Positions 55,806-64,000 of a stretch of DNA of 64,000 nt are shown here, piece after piece. The translations under genes and the position numbers were made by a program. The stretch lies in assembly GCA_021234155.1 (NCBI GenBank), contig JAJEKV010000014.1, positions 5,101,563 to 5,165,562 on the forward strand, in the 5' to 3' direction. The notes below the pieces were generated by a model. It saw nothing but the letters and a program-made list of their open reading frames with translations, searched no databases and had not been told where the DNA came from. The stretch comes from Isoetes taiwanensis. Taxonomy: Eukaryota; Streptophyta; Lycopodiopsida; Isoetales; Isoetaceae. Position 1 is the stretch's first letter; each line of letters starts with the position of its first letter.

Positions 55806-56967
55806 CTAGGTGACAATGTCTATGTTATTCAACTCATGACATTTTACTGTCAATTCCCTACGGCCCCGAATGACTCGGCCATTGAGACAAAAGAAAAATA
55901 CCAATGAAGGTTCATACTCTAGAAGCAAAGATCTAACATCTCGAAGAACAGCATCTGTTGGAAGCTCAAAGTGCCGATATGGACTTCCATTCTTGCACAC
56001 TGTCAAAGATGTGACATTCGCATGTTCATCGTCATCTTGCTCAAGAGGATGCCACTGATAATTAGTACTAGCTGCTCGGCGAAACCTCCTAAATTCAAAT
56101 TTCAAAGAGAGTTTTTGTCTTGAAAAGTAATACCTGTGAAAAGATGGAAGTATGGATATGGTCAATTTAGAAATAGTCTAAATCAAATGCTTTTACAATA
56201 CACACGATTAATAGACCAAGTAAAACGTACCTATAAAAAAGCTTATCTTCCTGAACTCTACATTCAATCTCCTCAAATTCAAGTACGTACTTTCTTATCT
56301 TCCAACCATGCAATAAGTCCAGCTTTGTGCATATGGCTATCTTCTTTGTTTTTCTGTGACAGGAACTTCCAAATAAAGCTTCAAACATGTCGGGAATCAA
56401 AACCCATCCAAGTCTAACTGCAGTCCCTCCACTCTTCTTCAAGCTTGCCTGAATGTCTTGCATGATCTTGGCTTTGAAGAACATAACTTGCTGCAAATTA
56501 TTTCTAAGCTCTGTTGCAAGTGGTTGTTCTAACGGCCGTACTACACCATATTGCTCTGAGTGTTTTGGCACAAGATACTCATGACTATAAAAGAAGATCA
56601 TTTGCTGCCTGAGAGCTATTGATGTGCTACTTGCAAACATCCCTCTATAGCTAATGTGGTAGGCTGTAAATTTAGATGTGAAGCAATCAATGCTTTCCCA
56701 TTCAAAAGCATCTGAAAGAAAAATAGAGTTTGGAAATCTACCATGTTGAACCCTTGTTGCCATATCTTTACTTTCATAGACATGTTGCACTAATGCTTCT
56801 ATCTTTCCAGATTGATTTACTCTAAATGCCGTTACTCTATCTTTCCAATGCAAGTGAATAATCTGTACTGCATTTGGGGGCTGCATTGTAACCCAGTCAC
56901 CTGTTGAAATTATCCCTATTCTCGTCCTAACAGAGTCAATTTCACCAATTCCTTGTACTAGTGCCAT
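55806..56967 (-). CDS. Intact two-exon ORF, unknown; ubiquitin-like C-terminus
   Basis: Exon 1 (56967-56231) and exon 2 (56133-55806) join across a 97-bp intron with GTACGT donor and TTTCACAG acceptor, in phase, giving 354 codons and a stop. The N-terminal two thirds include GDWVTMQPPNAVQIIHLHW, RFPNSIFLSDAFEWESIDCF and LGWVLIPDMFEALFGSS, with no family I know. The last ~67 residues (SLTVCKNGSPYRHFEL ... LDVR-like helix ... FFFCLNGRVIRGRREL ... NNIDIV) follow the strand/helix/strand pattern of a ubiquitin-like beta-grasp fold, without a terminal Gly-Gly. No transmembrane segment appears if the intron is spliced. Its intactness in such a decayed region is notable. The ATG is the first in frame; earlier exons cannot be excluded. 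Confidence 0.5.
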
Positions 56968-57183
56968 TCCTGAAGATGGTTGCTAGATAGAGACATATAG
57001 CTCTCAAACTAAAACTGAATAATAGAAGCTTGAATGAGATGACGGTACACCAAAACAACAAAATCAAATCTGTGAAGCAAATTGCTACACTATTTCTTTG
57101 GGAAGCAATTTGAAAATGGCTAGGCTCATCTAGACAATAGAAAGCAAGATAGACAGACAATAGAAAGCAAGATAGTCCTTGAG

Positions 57184-57411
57184 ACTTACACCATTAATGC
57201 CCTTATTTTTCAAAGCTTTTGCAACAGTATAATACATCATCTCCATGGTTTTTCTCTGCCAATATAGTATTGCCTGCACTGGCCCACTCTCAGGAATACC
57301 CTCTGGCCACATAGGAACTACAATATATACCGTAAACCTCTCCATAGCTTCAATCTTTCTAGCAATTTTCAATGCCAATTCCCTGGGAATCAAATGAACA
57401 GCCTCTACTTC
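57184..57411 (-). pseudogene. PLD: Phospholipase D, single-exon fragment
   Basis: The minus frame reads [39 protein letters not shown] and [20 protein letters not shown]. This is the segment between the two HKD motifs of plant phospholipase D, which hydrolyses membrane phospholipids to phosphatidic acid. A GTAAGT donor follows KNKGING. Read-through gives DYLAFYC, which also resembles the family's DYLNFFC, so the exon end is uncertain. Neither HKD motif nor the C2 domain is present. It lies on the same strand about 200 bp upstream of the unknown two-exon ORF; I see no evidence that they form one gene. Confidence 0.75.
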
Positions 57412-57845
57412 CTAATCACAATCCCATGCAAAAGAACTGCCAAGAAAATACTGATTCTCAACGTAAACGAAGTGCCTGCAATCCCTCGGCCTGCAATCGG
57501 CCTGAGCTTAGTGCATCCCTCGGCCTGAGCTTAGTGCATCCCTCGGCCTGCTACAGCGGCGCTCCCAACGGAATCGAACTTATTAACCCATACCAGACTT
57601 ATAATAATTACCATATTAACCCATACCTAATCCGAACCTAAAACCAAACCTGACCCTTCACCAAATTAAAAGGCCCATTTTTTAAGGGCCACCTCCTCTA
57701 ATGTAAAAGCCTCCATAGTATTACCTTGCGCAATAAATAGTGGAATTGGTGGTTTATAATATATCAACCCCAATGCCTTAGACACATTATCAGTCCGTTT
57801 TGTTCAACTTTAAGCCCATCTTGAATCAACTCTATGGACTAATAT
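57412..57845. other. Unassigned DNA
   Basis: Apart from the 23-bp repeats at 57501, nothing is recognised. Confidence 0.45.
57501..57546. repeat. 23-bp tandem duplication
   Basis: CCTGAGCTTAGTGCATCCCTCGG occurs at 57501 and 57524 and continues as shorter related words on both sides (CCCTCGGCCTG four times). Confidence 0.9.
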
Positions 57846-59031
57846 CATGTACATGGTATATTTTCAACTTGTAAAGCGTATTAACATGCTATCTCTTACG
57901 TTCTTTTCAGGAAGAACCATGAGTAACAAGTTGATCTCTACGACCTATGTCGTGGTTACATAACCTATTCCATTTCGATGGAATAAAGCATCAACTTGTG
58001 TCTCAATAGAGCGCCCATACACCTTATTTACACGCTTTACCTAACTGAAAGTAACACAACCAATTACTTGCTTTGACGAAACTATCTTGACAGCATCAAT
58101 TTATCAAGTAACTGATCTAGGCCTAGACTACAATCTTGCCTAGTTTTCACAGTAGTGCACCTAGTGCAACACACAATAGAACCTTCCAATCTCGACTCCA
58201 ATGTCTCTCTTGTTCGATCTTCGCATAAAGCAAAGTCCTCATGAGGCTAAACTCAAGAATTTCCACAAAACCTTTGGGGTAATAATTAAAATGAGTACAC
58301 ATTCTTAAGTAGCTCCAATGGACTTTTATGCTCAATTGACGGACCCATCCATCTCTTAACATCTCGGATGTTAAGCTAGGAATATCGAGTATCAATATGG
58401 CTGGCATCAATTGCACAGACATATATCCATACGGGGACATTGCAAACATTACCAAGTATGGTCACTTGACCTACTGTCATGGTAAATACCACATGTTTGG
58501 ACTTCTTCCCTTACCATGGAATCCCAGATTCCACCATATCCATAACTGTTTCAAGACTCTCGGGGTCCTAAGGGAAGCTCTGCTTCCAAAACACAGTTTT
58601 TAAACTGCCAAGTCCTAATACGTACAAGACCCCAAAACTCCCACGGAACTAGAGGCCTAGTACCACATAGGAACCACTATGAATTCCACCTCAACAATTC
58701 CCAATTATTGTGAACTTTTAGCAGGACCCTAGGTGGTGCTCTATTGACGCTTCGAGTCAATAATAACATAGTCGTCACCAATTCTCCACAAGGATTTGGT
58801 TAAGCCTTAGCATGCAACCGCATGCCACTGATACTGCAATAACCTAGCAAGCAGAAGCACAATACCCCCATGTCCTCTTATACTGCTAGCCTGGCTAGCA
58901 GGCCTGGGCAATGGTCCTATGTTATCAACTTATACTAAGTAATGGTAACATGCAGACCCCTTGCAGTACCCCAGTACTGCTATTAAGTACCCCTAACCTT
59001 GTTAATTACTAGTCCAACTAGTAAAGGGGTA
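57846..59031. repeat. Array of short hairpins, A2
   Basis: Over 1.2 kb I count at least 15 short inverted repeats, most with 5-9-bp perfect stems and 1-4-nt loops: 57966-57985 (TTCG loop), 58117-58126, 58237-58246, 58355-58375 (9-bp stem, TCG loop), 58517-58533 (CCA loop), 58573-58587 (TCT loop), 58594-58607, 58743-58761, 58810-58825 (AACC loop), 58883-58901 (9-bp stem), 58963-58980 (CCCA loop), 59006-59024 (8-bp stem, CCA loop, itself enclosed by TACCCC...GGGGTA at 58988 and 59026). No ORF spans it. Confidence 0.7.
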
Positions 59032-59070
59032 TTGGATTGAAAAGTTATCAAGTTAATAATTTAATTTAAG

Positions 59071-59537
59071 TTTTTTTTAGTATAACAACCAACATATAAC
59101 TACCATTAACATTAATTAACACAACCATTGGGTCCAACACATTTAAAATCCCCCTTAAACCCCCTTTGGTTTGGGTGCATATTCACACGGCGGGTGACTC
59201 CGGGCAACGAGAGCTGTTGGATAGGCATATTCACCCCTTATTCTTCAATCTACACCGTACGTAAAGTTCCTCGTTTGTGGGGTATGCAAGTACAAAATTT
59301 GCTATACTGTATAACAAGATTTGCAAAATACTATAAGATTTTAAGCAAAATACTATATGGTGTTAATTTTGTACGTGTAAAATATAATTATAAGGGCTCT
59401 CAGCCCCCGTCACCCCGCGGTGAATATGCACCCAAACCAAAGGGGGTTTAAGGGGGATTTTAAATGTGTTGGACCCAATGGTTGTGTTAATTAATGTTAA
59501 TGGTAGTTATATGTTGGTTGTTATACTAAAAAAAAAA
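59071..59537. mobile_element. Foldback (MITE-like) element, copy B
   Basis: The terminal inverted repeats (about 59071-59180 and 59420-59537) are nearly identical over more than 100 bp, from T8-AGTATAACAACC to GGTGCATATTCAC. The ~240-bp centre matches copy A at 8857-9392 (GGATAGGCATATTCACCCCT, ACTATATGGTGTT). High arm identity suggests a younger insertion than copy A. No target duplication is obvious, because the ends merge into T/A runs. Confidence 0.9.
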
Positions 59538-61225
59538 TTTGGGCCTTTCGGGCCCTAAAAAAATCAAACATACGTAAAACCATGTGAAACATGCAAAACA
59601 TGTAGCAATATGTAATATCTAATATTTAGCATTATAACAAATAAAAGAAAAAACTAATATGAAACCTGAGTAACTATAATGTTATAGCATAATGTAATTT
59701 AATTACATACGCTTCACCACAGCATTTAATTGCTAAATGGTATAGATATATATTTTGATTCTTCACCACAACATTGTATCCTGTATATTGTATATGAATG
59801 GCATAAAAGCATAGTTTGTCTCTTCATCACAATGCTATGAAGAGCAACTGCAATCTTTAAAATAGTTCAGCACGTAATTCATGTGCATGAAATTTCTGGA
59901 TGGAGCGATGGCTTATAGCCATAGTAAGTTTGGTCTGGATGCAGTTTAAAAATCCATCATGATATGAGTTGAATATAGTGCTACATAAGATAATAGGCTG
60001 GACAATTGCCCCAAAGTAGAGTATTTGGAAATAGAGTGTTTGAAGATCCATTCCTGCATAAGAAATGAGACATTGCATTTAGTGGATGCTGTGCTGAGAG
60101 ATAAAATGGTCTTCCTTTTCAGAAAAAGCAAGCTTCTTAGTTGGAATTCAAACAAAAAATTAACTTACAGAGTCAAAGATTCAAATATGTGTTCAAATGC
60201 GTGCCTAGTTGTGGCCTTGTCTCCTATGTGTCTCCCAGTATTGCATATCCCTGCTTCATCTCAAGGGAATGAGGGAGCATGTATGCTCTGATATTTATGC
60301 AGTAACCTTGCCATAAAATCTACCAGTTATGTATCAAACAAGCCGAATTCTGTACCTCTAGCAATAGGTTTCAAAATCATGGCCAGAGATAAGACATCTG
60401 CAAATCTTCTATGCACTGTGATATGCAGATTGATTAAGGAAGATAAGTTGAAACCATAACCTAGCTTGACCGTGCAACTACTCCATCTTATCTTTATCTC
60501 TTGCATTTAGTATGCCCATGAAGAAATATCTATGGCCAATCTGCTCTCCAAGCTTCCTGTTTATGCTTCTTCACGCCTTGACCCACAAGCAGCATCCACA
60601 GAATCGATATGAATTACTATTATTACTATAGCGCACGCATCTAAATTGAAGACGCAAATAGACCCATACAAGATAAAGCCGATGGCAAAATATGCATCCA
60701 GATTGTCCAAATATGCATCCAGATTGTTGGCCTGGTGTTGGCCTGGTTTTTTCAAAGTAACACGAGATGACCTAAATTTTTTACCTGATTAGCTTACCGC
60801 TAGCTCCTCAGCTGGAAATAGCTCCTTCTCAGAAAAGCCATCGTTAGGATTCAGGATTGGCCGAATCGTTTAAGCCCTCACCGCTCATATCATTTCCTGT
60901 TTCCTTTTTGATGTCGATGATAACTTGTTTGTGTGTTCATGATATCTGACACAAAAGCTTCTCGATCAGCCCAACTTAAAATAGATTCAGACATCCGGCC
61001 CAGATTTTCATTCGTATAATCTTTATGAGAAATACTACATTTCTCAAAACTTTCGTGACAAATTCTAACTCCGCTCTCAAAACTTGCATGACAATTTCTT
61101 CTCTGCAGCACCAGAATCGCACACCAAATCCGAGCCAAAAGTATTTATTTTTTTTGCTAGATGTTTCCTGGGCCTACATGCAAGAAACATGGGTAAAAAA
61201 TAGGAACTGCCACTAATTAAAACCA
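59538..61225. other. Unassigned AT-rich DNA
   Basis: No motif is recognised in frames at 59857-60291 or 60890-61259. A short duplication, AAATATGCATCCAGATTGT, lies near 60687 and 60709. Confidence 0.4.
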
Positions 61226-61290
61226 CACGATTTCTCTTCTCAATCAAAATCAACGGCACAATTTCTCCTTCTCAATCAAAATCAACGGCT
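61226..61290. repeat. ~32-bp tandem duplication
   Basis: TTCTCAATCAAAATCAACGG occurs twice about 32 bp apart, the second copy running into the dispersed repeat. Confidence 0.85.
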
Positions 61291-61416
61291 GAGAAAGGGA
61301 AGCACTCTAGAAATACTTTTTCGTACATCAACGTGAATACATCGTTCAAATCATATAAAAACCTTAATAAAAAACGTATAAAAAATCCAAAGGAAACCCC
61401 CTGTTATAATGCTACA
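61273..61416. repeat. Dispersed repeat, copy 2
   Basis: It aligns with 10096-10246: AAAATCAACGGCTGAGAAA at the start and CCCCCTGTTATAATGCTACA at the end, same orientation. As in copy 1, a foldback element lies to its left. Confidence 0.75.
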
Positions 61417-61420
61417 TATT

Positions 61421-62300
61421 CATCATGAACTAAAATTCATGATGCCATAACCAATTTCTTGAATTAAATTCAAGCAAGCATGATCATGAGCAACAGAGCA
61501 TTTATATACACCTTCCTGATATTCGCTTTTCAGTATTTCAAGATCATGCTCTTCATGATCCTTATGACCACCAGGCCACAGTTAAGTTGCTAGCACCTCT
61601 CCTTACAAGGCTGCAACTTAATCCTGAATACCTACTTAATACGGAAAGAGACAATATAGAGTTGCAGTATTACCACGGTATGAATGTTAATTCCAGCATC
61701 GCCAGGGTATACATGGTGATCACAATATTACCATGGTATAAACGGTAATCACAACTCCACCATATTCTATAGCATAACTAACACAGGTAATTGCCATAGA
61801 GGATCCCAACGAAAGACTGCAACTGAGCTTGTACCAAATTGTTACAACCTACAAAAAGTAGGATCAATTGTGCTACCTAGAACTCCCAGAGTTCCCCTCA
61901 ATCTTGAGTTCTCAGAACTCCCCGCACACAACTATTACTGATCCCCAGGATCAGCCTGAAGCCCAGCTTCAAAAGTTCTATCACAAGAACTCAATACTGC
62001 AGTAGCAGTATTGCTCAAAGGAGAGTCAAGAACGCTCCAATAACATAAAGACTCCACAAGTAAGCACCAAATTATGGAGTAACTCGGAACAGCTCGAATT
62101 GATTCCCAATCAATTCGAAATGGTCTAAAACCCCAGAAGCAGAAGATCAAGCAGGACGTTCCAATTGCTTGGCTTCAGTGGAAAAACTGTCCTCTCCAAA
62201 ACCGTCTCCAATTCCTTATATAAGACCACTAGGGCCAAGAATAGGCGGAAAAAGGCTTATGGACCTTGTTCTCAGCTAAAATTGAGCATCCTATGCTCAG
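61421..62300. repeat. Array of short hairpins, A3
   Basis: Successive hairpins include 61421-61444 (9-bp stem), 61458-61474, 61542-61560, 61582-61621 (9-bp stem, 22-nt loop), 61729-61738, 61848-61862, 61880-61894 (GAACTC-CCA-GAGTTC), 61906-61920 (GAGTTC-TCA-GAACTC), 61939-61953 (CCA loop), 61957-61971 (CCA loop), 61992-62013 (9-bp stem), 62094-62118 (11-bp stem, CCC loop) and 62283-62299 (7-bp stem, CCT loop). Stems differ in sequence while loop size is conserved, so these are not copies of one repeat. Confidence 0.75.
62214..62223 (+). promoter_or_regulatory. Possible TATA box within hairpin array A3
   Basis: CTTATATAAG, a palindrome containing TATATAA, sits near the right end of the array. 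It could be the core promoter of an LTR-like unit. This is inference only. Confidence 0.3.
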
Positions 62301-64000
62301 ATCCGGCCTTTCTCCTCAGATCCGGCCGCCTTATACAGCCACGATGCCGCATGGATTAATTTGTCCCCTTTAAATACCTAACCAATGAAACGATGCCACC
62401 TCAGCCCCATAAAGCAAATGTTAAGTGGTTTTCTTGAGAGCCCCTTTATAATGCCAATTTACATACAAAACAAACGCCAATTGAAAAACCCATATGCCGC
62501 CCCTAGGCGGTAACTGCTCTTTGACACGTTCCCATGCCACCCGGTGGCACTTGTAAGCAAACTCCCGGTCCCAAGGCATGCAAGCGCGACCTGCCCTTGG
62601 ACTGTAACACAAAGCTTCGACTCCAAACACTTGGAGAAATGTCCTCAGGTAGATTATAGCTCGCTCAGAACAACGTCAGGATGAGAGATAACACTGGTCA
62701 TATCAAGATCATTAGCATTGTATCATCTAGGTTTTGCACCAGAACATCTTCGGGATGCAACTCTACCTCTTGTGGCGGTGACAACACTTGACGACCTTGT
62801 GACACAGGTGTCCTTAACAATAGAAGGAGGAACGGTTAGACATCTTCAGAAACCGCGGCCACGATCTCAAGCCGACAGATGTCGAGAGATTATCGGGGAC
62901 GACCTGACATCAACGAGCCAACTGAGAAGGCAACATCTCGACGACCACAATCCTACCTTATGGTGATGTATGCTGATGCTTGTGGCATGCGTATTAGATG
63001 GAGATACACTTACAAAAGATATTGCAGCGATGGGTTATGCCTATGCTCATTCATCAGGTGCTCCTACCAATAATTGAAAGAGAAGAAGCCGATTGTATCT
63101 CCGACATGTAGGACCTCAATGTCCAAGATAGAAGCATTCGACACGTTAACGACAACGATGGCAATCAAGGCACCTTCGGCAAAAAGAGAGCCAAGATAAT
63201 AGCCAGGCTATTCAAGAACAAAAGTAAATGTAGAGCAAAAACTTCGTCAACTCAAGGGACAAGCTATGCCGACATAAGGATCCATCATTCCGACAGCATG
63301 ACCATCAGGAAGGAGAGCCATGATGTCTTACTCGCCACTGAGATGCACATATAGAGAGGAAAAAGACCAGGGATGAGAAGGTGGAGAAGTGCTAGCAATC
63401 GACTACTTCCACGACCTCCATAGCGGCAACATGAAGTTCAAATTGCTGAGCACGATCAAGTGCCACTGGAGAGTACCACAAGACAAGACGACAACATAGC
63501 ACCTTAGAATGTGACAACGTCCAAGCCGTGAGATCGAGGGGATCAAAGAAGCAAGATTGCAAGCTCGGTGCAGAAGCAACTAGGCGAATCGAGCCAAAGA
63601 CTCGGCGATTTAACTAGAAACCTCATTAAGATACGACAACTTACATGCAACTTGGCGAACCCACGGATTGACGATTCGAAGAACAACTCCTTAAGAGTTT
63701 AGCCAAAGGAATTGCGCACAACCTCAAGGGACATCTCCAAATAGCTTCAGACATCGTGGAGGGGGACAACGTTTGACCAAGAACAAGATAAAAAAATAGA
63801 CCAGAACGCCGAAGCATCAATGGCCTTCACATCTTTAGTTAGAGCGTGAAGCAAAAGCGTATTGCACCATAGTCAACAGATATTGGATCAACAGACCTAC
63901 CCAGAGTATGAGCTGACGTACAAATAGGAGGAACATCGACATCACTGCCTTGAAATACTTGCGCACCTCAAGGGGAGGCTATGGGGGACCTCATAGCTTT
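62301..64000 (+). other. Probable decayed retroelement DNA
   Basis: From 62700 composition is even and CGAC-rich, with many short frames, of which 62718-62966 (LGFAPEHLRDATLPLVAVTT) is the longest plausible one. Near the window end, CAAGGGGAGGCTATGGGGGA (about 63972-63991) is purine-rich like the polypurine tract before a 3' LTR of plant Ty3/gypsy elements. No enzymatic motif is recognisable, so the assignment is weak. Confidence 0.3.

Noticed and set aside
57846-59031. CRISPR-like array
   Set aside because: The palindromes are regularly placed but the stems differ in sequence; there is no constant repeat with variable spacers, and the context is a plant nuclear genome.

Overview
The window looks like repeat-rich nuclear DNA of a land plant. 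The recognisable pieces of plant genes (plastid glucose-6-phosphate dehydrogenase, phospholipase D, caffeoyl-CoA O-methyltransferase, ribosomal protein uL1/L10a, a receptor-like kinase, a PPR protein, a thylakoid-targeted leader) mostly carry GT-AG introns, and the transposon types (L1-like LINEs, Helitrons, Ty3/gypsy LTR, foldback elements) are those of plants. I cannot fix the lineage from sequence alone. No complete, recognisable host gene is present: almost everything is mobile DNA, decayed mobile DNA, or gene fragments carried or stranded among it.

Layout. 1-5.05 kb: anonymous AT-rich DNA ending in the tail of a Ty3/gypsy pol gene and a 1.7 kb LTR. 5.1-13.1 kb: Helitron helicase debris, including a head-to-head 1 kb inverted duplication and a third copy split by a composite insertion (foldback element, uL1 fragment, dispersed repeat). 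13.2-15.5 kb: a minus-strand LINE-like tail and a 0.34-0.4 kb tandem repeat. 16-19.4 kb: PPR scraps, a small TIR element with a 7-bp target duplication, and a 5'-truncated LINE. 19.4-28.4 kb: anonymous DNA holding 5'-end fragments of a thylakoid-lumen protein gene and of a CCoAOMT gene, plus the last two exons of a receptor-like kinase. 28.4-36.4 kb: an apparently full-length L1-type LINE with poly(A) and a matching target duplication. 36.5-44.3 kb: orphan exon-like ORFs, minisatellites and a first array of short hairpins.

44.3-48.7 kb: a 4.4 kb Helitron that carries spliceable exons of a plastid G6PDH gene and inserted exactly in the (TAGAA)n tail of a second LINE copy (48.7 to about 53.8 kb, minus strand). 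53.8-54.7 kb: a 180-bp tandem repeat. 55.8-57.4 kb: an intact two-exon ORF of unknown function (354 codons, C-terminal ubiquitin-like pattern) and a phospholipase D exon. 57.8-62.3 kb: two more hairpin arrays, a young foldback element and a dispersed repeat shared with the 10 kb region. 62.3-64 kb: probably decayed retroelement DNA.

The strongest signals for follow-up are the Helitron with its exactly reconstructible empty site and captured exons, the inverted helicase duplication (a possible source of hairpin RNA), the three arrays of short hairpins, and the unknown two-exon ORF. All homology calls were made by eye; no database search was run.
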